64,000 nucleotides of DNA from Eoetvoesia sp035555955 (GTDB lineage: Bacteria > Pseudomonadota > Gammaproteobacteria > Burkholderiales > Burkholderiaceae_B): assembly GCF_035555955.1 (NCBI RefSeq), contig NZ_DATMGA010000016.1, forward strand, positions 62,001 to 126,000, given 5' to 3'. Both the position numbers and the translations under genes were made by a program. Within the stretch, counting starts at the first letter, position 1. Each line of letters opens with the position of its first letter. Shown piece by piece: positions 26,331 to 35,618 of this stretch. The notes below the pieces were generated by a model. It was not told the origin of the DNA. It did no database searches and worked only from the letters and a program-made list of their open reading frames with translations.

Positions 26331-27676
26331 GTGAGCGCAAGTATTTCGGCACCGACGGTGTGCGCGGCGAGGTCGGCGGGCCGACCATCAACCCCGAATT
26401 TGCCCTGCGGCTCGGTCATGCGGCCGGACGCGTACTCGCGCAGCGGCATAGCCCGGAACGAGGCCGCCCCACGGTCATCATCGGCAAGGACACCCGTATT
26501 TCGGGCTATATGCTCGAATCGGCGCTGGAAGCCGGCCTGTCGGCGGCCGGGGTCGATGTGCTGCTGGCCGGGCCTATTCCAACTCCCGCCGTGGCATACC
26601 TGACCCGCGCGCTGCGGCTGGTGGCCGGCATTGTCATCAGCGCCTCGCACAACCCCTACAACGACAACGGCATCAAGTTCTTCTCCGCCCAGGGCATGAA
26701 GCTGCCCGACGAAATCGAAGCGCAGATAGAAGCCGCCATCGACGGGCCCCTGGGTTGCGTCGGCTCCGAGGCGCTGGGGCGGGCGCGCCGCATCGACGAT
26801 GCTGCCGGACGCTATATCGAGTTTTGCAAAAGCACGTTTCCCAACGAGCTGGATCTGTCGGGCATGAAAATCGTGGTCGATGCCGCCCACGGCGCGGCCT
26901 ACCATATCGCGCCTCCGGTTTTTCGTGAACTGGGCGCCGAGGTGTTCGCCATTGGCTGCCAGCCGGACGGCTTCAATATCAACAAGGACGTGGGCGCCCT
27001 GCATCCTGAACGCCTCATCGAGGAAGTCCGGGCGCAGAACGCCGCCGTCGGCATCGCCCTGGACGGTGATGCGGATCGCCTGCAAATGGTCGATGCTTCC
27101 GGCCGCCTGTATAACGGCGACGAGTTGCTGTACGCCATCGTGCGCGACCGCATGGCCCTGGGCCCGGTTCAGGGCGTGGCGGGCACCTTGATGACCAACT
27201 TCGGCTTCGAGAAGGAAATGCAGCGCCTGGGCGTGCCGTTCGAGCGCGCCAAGGTGGGCGACCGCTACGTGCTGGAAGCCATGCAGAAACATGGCTGGCT
27301 GTATGGCGGCGAAAGCTCGGGCCACTTGCTGTGCCTCGACCGCCACACGACCGGCGACGGCATCATCGCCGCGCTGCAGGTCCTGACCGGCATGCGCCGC
27401 AGCGGCGCGACGCTGGCCGATCAGGTGGCGGATCTGAAAATGTATCCGCAAAAAATGGTGAACGTGCCGCTCGATCCCGGCGTGGACTGGCAGACGCACG
27501 AGGGTCTGCAAGAGGCCGCCCGGCGGGTCGAGCAGCGGCTGCAGGGGCGGGGCAGGGTGCTGATCCGGGCCTCGGGCACCGAGCCCAAGCTGCGTCTCAT
27601 GGTCGAGGCCGAAGATGTTGCATTGGCCGAACAGGGAGTGCGCGAGCTGGTTGCGGTTAATTTAACAAAGCGGTAA
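26327..27676 (+). CDS. glmM: phosphoglucosamine mutase
   Basis: A 449-residue alpha-D-phosphohexomutase converting glucosamine-6-P to glucosamine-1-P for UDP-GlcNAc (peptidoglycan and LPS). It starts RKYFGTDGVRGEVGG. The phosphorylated serine is Ser107 in ISASHNPYNDNG. The metal loop is LDGDADRLQMVD, the sugar-binding loop GGESSGH, and the phosphate-binding C-terminus RASGTEPKLRLMVEA. Length is close to E. coli GlmM (445). Confidence 0.95.
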   Translation: MSERKYFGTDGVRGEVGGPTINPEFALRLGHAAGRVLAQRHSPERGRPTVIIGKDTRISGYMLESALEAGLSAAGVDVLLAGPIPTPAVAYLTRALRLVAGIVISASHNPYNDNGIKFFSAQGMKLPDEIEAQIEAAIDGPLGCVGSEALGRARRIDDAAGRYIEFCKSTFPNELDLSGMKIVVDAAHGAAYHIAPPVFRELGAEVFAIGCQPDGFNINKDVGALHPERLIEEVRAQNAAVGIALDGDADRLQMVDASGRLYNGDELLYAIVRDRMALGPVQGVAGTLMTNFGFEKEMQRLGVPFERAKVGDRYVLEAMQKHGWLYGGESSGHLLCLDRHTTGDGIIAALQVLTGMRRSGATLADQVADLKMYPQKMVNVPLDPGVDWQTHEGLQEAARRVEQRLQGRGRVLIRASGTEPKLRLMVEAEDVALAEQGVRELVAVNLTKR

Positions 27677-27741
27677 CTTAGAGTTCGAATACTTGAAACA
27701 TTTAGCGGGCATAATTGCAGAATGTTTGTGGAGTCTTGTCT

Positions 27742-28524
27742 ATGCTAGAACTAGCGCGCGTACAACCTGATGCCGAGAACTCGGCCGCTTGGGCCAATCC
27801 TTCGGGAGGCGGGCTTGTCATGGGGCTTGCCCGCACCAACGAAGAGCTCGAGGCGATTCAGCGTTTGCGTTACAAGGTGTTCACCGAGGAAATGAACGCC
27901 GTGTTCCCCGATGCGGTCGATGGGCTGGATTCCGACCGCTTCGACCCTTGGTGCGAGCATGTCATGGTCAAGGAGTACGACTCTGGCCGCGTGGTGGGCA
28001 CCTACCGCTTGCTTACGCCGGCCAATGCCGTGAAGGCGGGCGGCTATTACTCCGAATCCGAATTCGATATTTCCGCCCTGGACTCCATCCGCGACCGCAT
28101 GGCCGAGGTCGGGCGTTCCTGCATTCATGCCGACTACCGCAATGGGTCGGTCATCATGCTGCTGTGGTCGGGCATTGCCGCGCTGATGCAGCAGGTGGGC
28201 TTCCAGTATGTGCTGGGCTGCGCCAGCGTCAGCCTGCGCGACGACGGCGTCACCGCCGCCGAAGTCTGGCGGCGTGCCAGCAAGATGCTGCGCGACAACA
28301 AGGATCAGCCGGTCATCGTTCCCCGGCACCGGTATCCGGTCGAGCGCCTCAACAGCGAACTGCCGGCCCGCGTGCCGCCCCTCATCAAGGGCTATCTGCA
28401 GCTGGGGGCTTCCATTTGTGGCGAGCCGGCCTGGGACCCCGATTTCAACGCGGCCGATTTTCCTGTGCTGCTCGATCTCGAAAAAATGGATCCCCGCTAC
28501 CGGCGCCATTTCGGTCTGGATTAA
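27742..28524 (+). CDS. GNAT acyltransferase of the OlsB/hemolysin-like family
   Basis: A 260-residue protein of the Acetyltransf_5 type, related to L-ornithine N-acyltransferase OlsB and proteins once called putative hemolysins. Visible segments: LEAIQRLRYKVFTEEM, the VVGTYRLLTP strand, VGRSCIHADYRNGSVIMLLW (acyl-donor region) and KGYLQLGASICGEPAWDPDF, whose Gly-x-Cys-x-x-Pro turn is typical. OlsB makes lyso-ornithine lipid from acyl-ACP; whether this protein does is not shown. No adjacent olsA is seen. The start ATG at 27742 is preferred over one 9 codons upstream. A CATAAT at 27710-27715 could be the -10. Confidence 0.72.
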   Translation: MLELARVQPDAENSAAWANPSGGGLVMGLARTNEELEAIQRLRYKVFTEEMNAVFPDAVDGLDSDRFDPWCEHVMVKEYDSGRVVGTYRLLTPANAVKAGGYYSESEFDISALDSIRDRMAEVGRSCIHADYRNGSVIMLLWSGIAALMQQVGFQYVLGCASVSLRDDGVTAAEVWRRASKMLRDNKDQPVIVPRHRYPVERLNSELPARVPPLIKGYLQLGASICGEPAWDPDFNAADFPVLLDLEKMDPRYRRHFGLD

Positions 28525-28540
28525 GGCCTGTCAACAGGCC
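28525..28540 (+). repeat. palindromic element after the GNAT gene
   Basis: GGCCTGTCAACAGGCC begins at the first base after the TAA stop (28522-28524). The arms GGCCTG/CAGGCC are perfect around TCAA, and CTAAGG follows as after ftsH. It is a second copy of the 25446-25469 palindrome with one change in the centre. Confidence 0.75.
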
Positions 28541-28600
28541 CTAAGGCCTAGGCGCCTTACCGTCAAAGCCCGCGCGAGGCCCCGTTGGCGGCGGCAACCC

Positions 28601-30088
28601 CTAAACTTCCCGTAGCGTAAAGTCGAAGCCGTTTTTCCGCCATTCGGCGGCCTCGGCGCGCAGCGAATATGCCGACAGGGCGTGCGTCGCCAGCCAGGAC
28701 TTCTTGGCGGCAAGCTCGATGGCGCCGCCCTGCGTTTTTACCTTGAGCGGCAGGGTGCTCAGGTTTTCCCGGCTGCGCGACAACAGCACCGCCAGGCGCA
28801 GGCAGAGCAAGGTCAGCCATTGCGCAAGCGTTATGTCCTGGGGTTTCGACTTGTTCAGCTTGCCGCGGTGGCATAGCGCAAACCATGCCAGCAGGATCTG
28901 GTCGTCGTTCGAGAACCCGGGCATGTCGGCGTGTTCGAGAATGTAGGCGCTGTGCTTGTGGTAGTCGGCGTGGGCGATGGACATGCCGATTTCGTGCAGG
29001 GTCGCCGCCCAGCCCAGGGTTTTGGCGAATGCCTCTTTTTCGCGTTCGTCGATGGCCAGGGGGCGGTACAGGTCCAGCGCGATCTGTCGCACGCGCGCCG
29101 CCTGGCGTGCATCGGTGTTGTAGCGCTTGATGAACTGCCTGGCGGTTTCGTCGCGTTTGTCGTGCTGCAGGTCGCGGCCCAGCAGGTCGTACAGCACTCC
29201 GACGCGCAATGCGCCTTCGCCAGGCAGCATGACGTCGATCTTCAGCTCCTGGAAGGCCGCCAGCATAATGGCCAGCCCGCCGGCCAGGACGGGCGCGCGC
29301 GATACTTTCAGCCCCGGAAGGTTGGCCACATTGGCCTTGCCGTCCTTGACGAGCTGGGCCTTGAGCTTTTCCATGCCATCGAGGGTGATGCCTTTTTTAG
29401 AAAGGCCGGCATCCTGCAGCACGGCCAGAATGCCTTTGGCCGTGCCTGAAGAACCATAGGCTTCCTGCCAGCCGGCTTTCCGGTATTGCCTGGAAATGCT
29501 TTCCAGTTCCTGGCGGGCCGCCAGCTGCGCCTGTTCCATGCGGGCGGCGGTGATGCGGCCGTTGGCGAAAAAACGTTGCGTAAAGCTGACGCACCCCATG
29601 TACAGGGAGGCCAGCCGCTGGGGTTCGTAGCCTTTGCCGATGATGACTTCTGTCGAACCGCCGCCGATGTCGATGACCAGCCGCCGGTTCGGCGAGGGTG
29701 GAAGCTCGTTGGCCACGCCTGAAAAAATAAGGCGCGCCTCTTCGTGCCCGGCGATGATCTCGATGGGAAAGCCCAGCGCTTTCTCGGCGCGCGGCAGAAA
29801 CTCGGACACATTGCGCGCCACGCGGAAGGTGTTGGTGGCCACGGCCCGCACGCTGTGCTCGGGAAAGCCCGCCAGCCGCTCCCCGTAGCGATGCAGTACG
29901 GCGATGGCGCGTTCGATGGCGTCTTCGGCGAGCACATTGGAGGCATCCAGCCCCGCCGCCAGCCGAACCGACTCTTTCAGCCGGTCGACGGCGTAGATTT
30001 GCGCATTGCCTTCTTGCTGCACGACGCGGCCGATGGAAAGTCGAAAGCTGTTCGACCCAAGGTCGACGGCGGCAAGTAGTGGATCCAT
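28601..30088 (-). CDS. ppx: exopolyphosphatase, Ppx/GppA family
   Basis: A 495-residue ASKHA-fold phosphatase that releases Pi from polyphosphate, possibly also hydrolysing pppGpp. It starts MDPLLAAVDLGSNSFRLSIG (phosphate-1 motif DLGSNSFRL); an ATG 49 codons upstream would precede the domain and is rejected. LVIDIGGGSTEVIIG is the phosphate-2 motif and GLAIMLAAF lies near the adenosine region. The C-terminal HD-like helical domain contains LHEIGMSIAHADYHKHSAYILEH. It is divergent from ppk, so the two enzymes of polyphosphate turnover share a 201-bp promoter region. Confidence 0.9.
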   Translation of the reverse strand: MDPLLAAVDLGSNSFRLSIGRVVQQEGNAQIYAVDRLKESVRLAAGLDASNVLAEDAIERAIAVLHRYGERLAGFPEHSVRAVATNTFRVARNVSEFLPRAEKALGFPIEIIAGHEEARLIFSGVANELPPSPNRRLVIDIGGGSTEVIIGKGYEPQRLASLYMGCVSFTQRFFANGRITAARMEQAQLAARQELESISRQYRKAGWQEAYGSSGTAKGILAVLQDAGLSKKGITLDGMEKLKAQLVKDGKANVANLPGLKVSRAPVLAGGLAIMLAAFQELKIDVMLPGEGALRVGVLYDLLGRDLQHDKRDETARQFIKRYNTDARQAARVRQIALDLYRPLAIDEREKEAFAKTLGWAATLHEIGMSIAHADYHKHSAYILEHADMPGFSNDDQILLAWFALCHRGKLNKSKPQDITLAQWLTLLCLRLAVLLSRSRENLSTLPLKVKTQGGAIELAAKKSWLATHALSAYSLRAEAAEWRKNGFDFTLREV

Positions 30089-30228
30089 GTGGTCTGGCTT
30101 TATCGCTTTATATTGAGACTCTGGAATTATAAAGAGACTCTCGGGGCCGCACATTTCGGGGGCGCCGCGGCGCACGAAAAGCGTCGGCTGCAGGCCGGGC
30201 GGCACATTCTTGACGAGATCGGGGCGCT

Positions 30229-30247
30229 CTGTCATGGTAATGTAAAA
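30229..30247 (+). promoter_or_regulatory. candidate weak Pho box upstream of ppk
   Basis: CTGTCATGGTAATGTAAAA has a perfect first Pho half site (CTGTCAT), a 4-bp spacer and a degenerate second half (ATGTAAA). It lies about 45 bp before the ppk ATG in the ppx-ppk gap. With a clear Pho box before pstS nearby, PhoB control of ppk is plausible but unproven. Confidence 0.35.
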
Positions 30248-30289
30248 AACATGCAGTAAAACAGAGCGTCATTTTCATTGTGGAATCTT

Positions 30290-32374
30290 ATGTCGCACCC
30301 CCCCGAGCCGTCTCGAACCGAGCCTTTGCTGCTGAACCGCGAGCTGTCCCTGATCAAATTCAACGAGCGGGTCCTGTCCATGGCCGAGCACCCGTCCACG
30401 CCCCTGCTCGAGCGGCTGCGCTATCTGTGCATTGTCAGTTCCAACCTGGACGAATTTTTCGAAATCCGCATTTCCAGCCTTAAAGAACAACTGGCCCAGC
30501 ATTCCACCGTGATCGGGCCGGACGGCTATACACCCGCCGAAGCCTTCGAACTCGTACAGGTGGCGGCGCGCCGCCTCATCGACAAGCAGAACAGCCTGCT
30601 CATCAATAGTGTCCTGCCCAGCCTGGAACAAGAGGGCATAGGCTTGTCCGATGCCGAAACCTGGACGGACGAGCAGCGCGATTGGGCGCATGCGCTGTTC
30701 AGCAGCCAGATCATGCCCCTGCTGACCCCCATCGGGCTCGATCCTGCCCACCCCTTTCCCAGGGTCTACAACAAAAGCCTTAATTTCATCGTGTCGCTGT
30801 CGGGCCACGATGCGTTCGAGCGCAGGGCGTCGATTGCCGTGGTGCAGGCACCCCGCGCCTTGCCGCGCGTCATCCGCATGCCCGACGAGATCTCCGGCAT
30901 CCCGCACGGCTACATGCTGCTTACCACCATCATCAACGAGTTCGTGGGCGACTTGTTTCCCGGCATGCAGGTCAATGGCTGCTTCCAGTGGCGGGTAACG
31001 CGCAACAGCGATCTGTTCGTCGACGAAGAAGAAATCACCAATCTTCGCCAGGCTTTGCAGGGCGAGCTGTCCCAGCGTAATTTCGGGGCCGCCGTGCGCC
31101 TGGAGATCGACCGCGTCATGCCTGAAAAGCTCGCCAGCTACCTGCAAAGCGAGTTCCTGCTGGATGATCGCGATACCTATCGGGTAAGCGGGCCGGTCAA
31201 TCTTTCCCGTCTCATGCAGCTATGCAACGTGGTCGATCGCCCCGATCTGCTGTTTCCCGAATACCGGGCCAAGGTTCCGGCCCCGTTCGATGTCGTGGCC
31301 GAGTCGCCCGAGAAAATGTTCGAGGCCATCGCACAGCGCGACCACCTGCTGCATCATCCGTACCAGTCGTTTCAGCCGGTGCTGGATTTTCTTACCGCGG
31401 CGGCCACCGATCCGCAGGTGGTGGCCATCAAGCAGACCATCTACCGTACGGGCGAGGACTCCGATCTCATGGCCCTGCTGGTGGGGGCGGCCAAGGCCGG
31501 CAAAGAGGTCACCGTCATCGTCGAGCTCATGGCGCGGTTCGACGAGCAGACCAATATCAATTGGGCCGCCAAGCTCGAGGCCGTGGGCGCGCACGTAAGC
31601 TACGGGGTGGTCGGCCATAAGACCCATGCCAAGATGCTGCTGGTGCTGCGGCGCGAAAAGGGCCGCATCCGGCGCTACGGCCACCTGGGCACCGGCAATT
31701 ACCACCAGAAGACCGCGCGGCTTTATACCGATTTCGGCCTGCTTACCGCCAACCCGCGCATGTGCGAGGACATGGACAAGGTGTTCTCGCTGCTTACCGG
31801 CCTGGGGGCGCGCCGGCCGCTCAAGCTGCTGCTGCAGTCGCCGTTCACCCTGCACGAAACCATGGTGGCCATGATCCAGGCCGAGGCCGACAATGCCCGG
31901 GCGGGCAAAAAGGCGCGCATCATGGCCAAGATGAACTCCCTGCTCGAGCCCATCGTCATCGAAGCACTGTACAAGGCCAGCCAGGCCGGCGTGCGCATCG
32001 ATCTTATCGTGCGCGGCGCCTGCGCCTTGCGGTCCAAGGTCGAGGGGCTGTCCGAGAACATCAGCGTGCGCTCCATCGTCGGCCGCTTTCTCGAGCATTC
32101 ACGGGTATTTTATTTTTACGCCGACGGCGCCGAGAACGTGTATCTTTCGTCGGCCGACTGGATGGAGCGCAATTTTTTCCGGCGGGTGGAGCTGGGCTTT
32201 CCCGTATTGGACAAAGACCTTAAAAAACGTGTCATAAACGAGGCCTTCACCTATGCGCTGCGCGATAACCAGCTGGCTTGGCGCGAATTGCCCGACGGCA
32301 GCTATGCCAGGGTAAAAACCCGCGGCAAGGCCTTGAATTTGCACAATTATCTGATGCAGGCGCTGGGAAGCTAG
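30290..32374 (+). CDS. ppk: polyphosphate kinase 1
   Basis: PPK1, 694 residues (E. coli 688), polymerises ATP gamma-phosphate into polyphosphate at the inner membrane. Four domains are recognisable: the N-terminal LLNRELSLIKFNERVL segment, the head domain, and two phospholipase-D-like catalytic halves. The autophosphorylated histidine is His446 in HKTHAKMLLV. GHLGTGNYHQKTARLYTD and the second-half motif GACALRSKVEGLSENISVRSIVGRFLEHSR (a histidine in FLEHSR) are intact. The start ATG at 30290 is preferred over a TTG at 30278. The TAG stop is directly followed by half of the palindrome seen after ftsH. Confidence 0.94.
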   Translation: MSHPPEPSRTEPLLLNRELSLIKFNERVLSMAEHPSTPLLERLRYLCIVSSNLDEFFEIRISSLKEQLAQHSTVIGPDGYTPAEAFELVQVAARRLIDKQNSLLINSVLPSLEQEGIGLSDAETWTDEQRDWAHALFSSQIMPLLTPIGLDPAHPFPRVYNKSLNFIVSLSGHDAFERRASIAVVQAPRALPRVIRMPDEISGIPHGYMLLTTIINEFVGDLFPGMQVNGCFQWRVTRNSDLFVDEEEITNLRQALQGELSQRNFGAAVRLEIDRVMPEKLASYLQSEFLLDDRDTYRVSGPVNLSRLMQLCNVVDRPDLLFPEYRAKVPAPFDVVAESPEKMFEAIAQRDHLLHHPYQSFQPVLDFLTAAATDPQVVAIKQTIYRTGEDSDLMALLVGAAKAGKEVTVIVELMARFDEQTNINWAAKLEAVGAHVSYGVVGHKTHAKMLLVLRREKGRIRRYGHLGTGNYHQKTARLYTDFGLLTANPRMCEDMDKVFSLLTGLGARRPLKLLLQSPFTLHETMVAMIQAEADNARAGKKARIMAKMNSLLEPIVIEALYKASQAGVRIDLIVRGACALRSKVEGLSENISVRSIVGRFLEHSRVFYFYADGAENVYLSSADWMERNFFRRVELGFPVLDKDLKKRVINEAFTYALRDNQLAWRELPDGSYARVKTRGKALNLHNYLMQALGS

Positions 32375-32386
32375 GGCCTGTTAACG
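32372..32386 (+). repeat. half copy of the stop-codon palindrome after ppk
   Basis: TAGGGCCTGTTAACG starts with the ppk stop codon and matches the left arm and centre of the ftsH palindrome. The right arm is missing. Confidence 0.6.
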
Positions 32387-32430
32387 TATTTGGCGCAATT
32401 ATCCGATGCGGGCCTCGGGCCATGCGCCAT

Positions 32431-32450
32431 TTGTCATTAACGTGTCATAT
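32431..32450 (+). promoter_or_regulatory. Pho box upstream of pstS
   Basis: TTGTCATTAACGTGTCATAT has two 7-bp half sites (TTGTCAT and GTGTCAT) separated by 4 bp, matching the PhoB binding pattern. CTTTATCAT follows at about the right distance for a -10 box (TTTATC at 32457-32462). It is about 75 bp before the pstS ATG, so the pst operon is expected to be phosphate-starvation induced. Confidence 0.8.
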
Positions 32451-32525
32451 AGCGTCTTTATCATGACCGTCGTTGTACAGGAAGACTCCTGTTCCGATTG
32501 TTAAACAGATCAAGAGGACTGCTCG

Positions 32526-33569
32526 ATGTTTAAACGCGTTTTATTGCAAGTTTCGGTTGGCATTGCCTTTGGCGCCGCCGCCTTGGCCGCCCAGGCTGCC
32601 GACATCACAGGCGCGGGCGCGTCGTTTCCGTACCCGGTCTATGCCAAATGGGCGGCCAAATACCAGGAAGTCACCGGCAACCGCATCAATTACCAGTCCA
32701 TCGGCTCGGGCGGCGGCCAGCAGCAGATCATCGCCAAGACGGTCGATTTCGGCGCTTCGGACGATCCCATGAAGCCCGCCGACCTGGAAAAGCATCAGTT
32801 GTTCCAGTTTCCGGCGATCATCGGCGGCACCGTGCCCGTCGTCAACGTCGACGGCATCAAGCCCGGCCAGCTCAGGCTGTCGGGCCCGCTGCTGGCCGAC
32901 ATCTTCCTGGGCAAGGTCACCAAGTGGAACGACCCGGCCATCCAGCAGATCAACCCCGATCTCAAGCTGCCCGGCGCCTCCATCATCGTGGTGCATCGTT
33001 CCGACGGCTCGGGCACGACCTTCGGCTGGACCAACTATCTGTCCAAGGTCTCGCCCGCCTGGAAAGAGCAGGTCGGCGAGGGCAAGGCCGTAAAATGGCC
33101 CACCGGCCAGGGCGGCAAGGGCAACGAAGGCGTGGCCGCCTACGTGCGCCAGCTGAAGAATTCCATCGGCTACGTCGAGTACGCCTATGCCAAGCAAAAC
33201 AACCTGGCCTGGACCCAGATCCAGAACAGCGCCGGCAAGTTCGTGCAGCCTTCCCAAGAGGCCTTCGCCGCGGCGGCCGTCAACGCCGACTGGAAAAGCG
33301 TCCCCGGAATGGGCGTGGTGCTGACCAACGAGCCGGGAGATGGTTCCTGGCCGGTTACCTCCGCCTCGTTCATCCTGCTGCACAAGGTTCAGGACCAGCC
33401 AGCCAAGGGCAAGGAAGTGCTGGCCTTCTTCGACTGGGCGTTCAAGAACGGCGGCGACCTGGCCAGGAGCCTGGACTACGTGCCCATGCCCGCCGCGGTG
33501 ACCAGCCAGGTTACCCAGCTGTGGGCCTCGCAGATCAAGGGCGCCGACGGCTCGGCCGTCTGGAAATAA
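32526..33569 (+). CDS. pstS: phosphate ABC transporter substrate-binding protein PstS
   Basis: A 347-residue periplasmic phosphate-binding protein. It has a signal peptide of about 24 residues (MFKRVLLQVSVGIAFGAAALAAQA, cleavage before ADITGAG), then TGAGASFPYPVYAKWAA, the phosphate-binding loops GSGGGQQQI and SDGSGTTFGWTNYLS, and GQGGKGNEGVAAYVRQLKNSIGYVEYAYA. Length matches E. coli PstS (346). It is the first gene of pstSCAB behind a Pho box. A strong hairpin separates it from pstC. Confidence 0.95.
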   Translation: MFKRVLLQVSVGIAFGAAALAAQAADITGAGASFPYPVYAKWAAKYQEVTGNRINYQSIGSGGGQQQIIAKTVDFGASDDPMKPADLEKHQLFQFPAIIGGTVPVVNVDGIKPGQLRLSGPLLADIFLGKVTKWNDPAIQQINPDLKLPGASIIVVHRSDGSGTTFGWTNYLSKVSPAWKEQVGEGKAVKWPTGQGGKGNEGVAAYVRQLKNSIGYVEYAYAKQNNLAWTQIQNSAGKFVQPSQEAFAAAAVNADWKSVPGMGVVLTNEPGDGSWPVTSASFILLHKVQDQPAKGKEVLAFFDWAFKNGGDLARSLDYVPMPAAVTSQVTQLWASQIKGADGSAVWK

Positions 33570-33610
33570 GCTGGGTAAAATAGGGACTGTTACTATAATA
33601 AAGCCCCTGG

Positions 33611-33643
33611 AAGACGGCGCTGTGGATGCGGCGCCGTCTTTGT
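33611..33643 (+). terminator. intercistronic hairpin/attenuator between pstS and pstC
   Basis: A 10-bp perfect stem, AAGACGGCGC (33611-33620) with GCGCCGTCTT (33631-33640), and a 10-base loop, followed by TGTTG. The poor T tract suggests partial termination or 3' stabilisation of pstS mRNA. This would give an excess of binding protein over the permease. Confidence 0.6.
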
Positions 33644-33734
33644 TGTGCAAGAGTTACAGTATGTGTTGTCCATAATACCGGGGGAATCCGATTGCCAATG
33701 TCGCCAGCCTCAAGCGCCACCAAAAAGAACCATC

Positions 33735-34673
33735 ATGAGTCATAGCCGAAATGGTTTGATGGACGTCGTATTCAAGAACGTCACACGCACATTTGCTTTC
33801 CTGGTGTTCATACTGCTGGCCGCGATCATGGTTTCGCTGGCGTACGGCAGCCGGGAGTCCATCGCCGCCTTCGGGCTGGGCTTTCTGTGGACCAACAACT
33901 GGGATCCCGTCAATCACTTGTACGGCGCCCTGGTGCCCGTCGTGGGCACGCTGCTCACGTCCATCATCGCGCTGGTCATTGCCGTGCCGGTTTCGTTCGG
34001 CATTGCCATGTTCCTGACCGAACTGTCGCCCACCTGGCTGCGCCGGCCCCTGGGCACCGCGGTCGAGATGCTGGCGGCGATCCCCTCCATCATCTACGGG
34101 ATGTGGGGGCTGTTCGTGTTCGTGCCTCTGTTTCAAAGCTATATCCAGCCCGGCATTATTTCGTTCTTCGAATACGTGCCGGTGCTGAACCAGGTTTTCT
34201 CCGGCCCGCCGTTCGGCATCGGCGTGTTCACGGCCGGCCTCATCCTGTCGATCATGGTCATCCCGTTCATCACGGCCGTCATGCGCGACGTCTTCGAGCT
34301 GGTGCCGGGCATGCTCAAAGAGTCGGCCTACGGGCTGGGCGGCACCACCTGGGAAGTCGTCTGGAAGGTGGTCCTGCCCTATACCAAGCATGGCGTCATC
34401 GGCGGCATCATGCTGGGCCTGGGCCGGGCGCTGGGCGAAACCATGGCGGTCACCTTCGTCATCGGCAATGCCTTCAACCTGCCCGGTTCCATTTTCGCGC
34501 CTTCCAATTCCATAGCGTCCGCGCTGGCCAACGAATTCAACGAGGCGGGCGGGATGCAGAAATCGGCCCTGCTGGAACTTGGGCTCATCCTGTTCCTCAT
34601 CACCACCGTGGTCTTGGTCCTTTCCAAGCTACTGTTGCTTCGCCTGTCCAAGGGCGAGGGCACCTCGCACTGA
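33735..34673 (+). CDS. pstC: phosphate ABC transporter permease PstC
   Basis: A 312-residue inner-membrane permease with about six transmembrane helices, starting at MSHSRNGLMDVVFKNVTRTF. The frame is open upstream to 33645 but that part lacks family character. The EAA-like cytoplasmic loop is KESAYGLGGTTWEVVWKVVLPY, and GLGRALGETMAVTFVIG is the conserved helix after it. It pairs with PstA. Confidence 0.93.
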   Translation: MSHSRNGLMDVVFKNVTRTFAFLVFILLAAIMVSLAYGSRESIAAFGLGFLWTNNWDPVNHLYGALVPVVGTLLTSIIALVIAVPVSFGIAMFLTELSPTWLRRPLGTAVEMLAAIPSIIYGMWGLFVFVPLFQSYIQPGIISFFEYVPVLNQVFSGPPFGIGVFTAGLILSIMVIPFITAVMRDVFELVPGMLKESAYGLGGTTWEVVWKVVLPYTKHGVIGGIMLGLGRALGETMAVTFVIGNAFNLPGSIFAPSNSIASALANEFNEAGGMQKSALLELGLILFLITTVVLVLSKLLLLRLSKGEGTSH

Positions 34674-34689
34674 CCGGCAAGCACCCACC

Positions 34690-35550
34690 ATGTTCGATAC
34701 CAACTCCATCGTCAGCCTTTCCAACCCGGTGTACAAGCGCAGGCAGCGTTTCAACCGCCTCATGCTGGCCTTGTCCTTCGTGGCGCTGCTGTTTGGCCTG
34801 TTCTGGCTTTTCTGGATCATCCTGACCCTTGTCGTCAAGGGCGGAGGGGCGCTCTCGTTAAGCCTGCTTACCCAGGCCACGCCGCCGCCGGGGGCGACGG
34901 GCGGGCTGGTGAACGCCATTGTCGGCAGCATCATGATGGCGATCGTGGGCACGCTTATCGGCACGCCCATCGGCATCCTGGCCGGCACCTATCTGGCCGA
35001 GTACGGCCGGCGCGGCTGGCTGGCTCCGGCAACGCGTTTTCTCAACGATGTGCTGCTGTCGGCGCCGTCCATCATCATCGGCCTTTTCATCTACGCCGTT
35101 TTTGTGGCGCAGGTGGGCCATTACTCCGGCTGGGCGGGCTCGTTCGCCCTGGCCATCCTGGTGATTCCGGTCGTGGTGCGTTCCACCGACAACATGCTGC
35201 TGCTGGTGCCCAACAGCCTGCGCGAAGCCGCGGCCGCCCTGGGATGTCCGCAATGGCGCATCGTGACCAGGATCTGCTACCGCGCGGCAAGCACCGGCAT
35301 CATTACCGGCGTGCTGCTGGCCGTGGCCCGGATTTCCGGCGAAACCGCGCCCTTGCTGTTCACGGCGCTGAACAACCAGTTCATGTCCATGAACATGAAT
35401 GCGCCGGTGGCCAACCTGCCCGTAGTGATCTACCAGTATGCCGCCAGCCCCTATGCCGACTGGAACCGCCTGGCCTGGGCCGGCGCCGTGCTGATTACCC
35501 TGCTGGTGCTGGGCATCAACATCGCCGCGCGCGCCTTGTTTCGTAAATAA
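34690..35550 (+). CDS. pstA: phosphate ABC transporter permease PstA
   Basis: A 286-residue partner permease, starting MFDTNSIVSLSNPVYKRRQRFNRLMLALSF (ATG at 34690, 16 bp after pstC). It has six predicted helices. The coupling loop is PNSLREAAAALGCPQWRIVTRICYRAA, followed by AVARISGETAPLLFTALNNQF. Family length about 280-296. Confidence 0.93.
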   Translation: MFDTNSIVSLSNPVYKRRQRFNRLMLALSFVALLFGLFWLFWIILTLVVKGGGALSLSLLTQATPPPGATGGLVNAIVGSIMMAIVGTLIGTPIGILAGTYLAEYGRRGWLAPATRFLNDVLLSAPSIIIGLFIYAVFVAQVGHYSGWAGSFALAILVIPVVVRSTDNMLLLVPNSLREAAAALGCPQWRIVTRICYRAASTGIITGVLLAVARISGETAPLLFTALNNQFMSMNMNAPVANLPVVIYQYAASPYADWNRLAWAGAVLITLLVLGINIAARALFRK

Positions 35551-35618
35551 ACCGGATCAACACCGGATCCGCTTTGCGGGGCGCAACGCCGGCAGCGGGT
35601 TCTTGTTAGGAACTGACC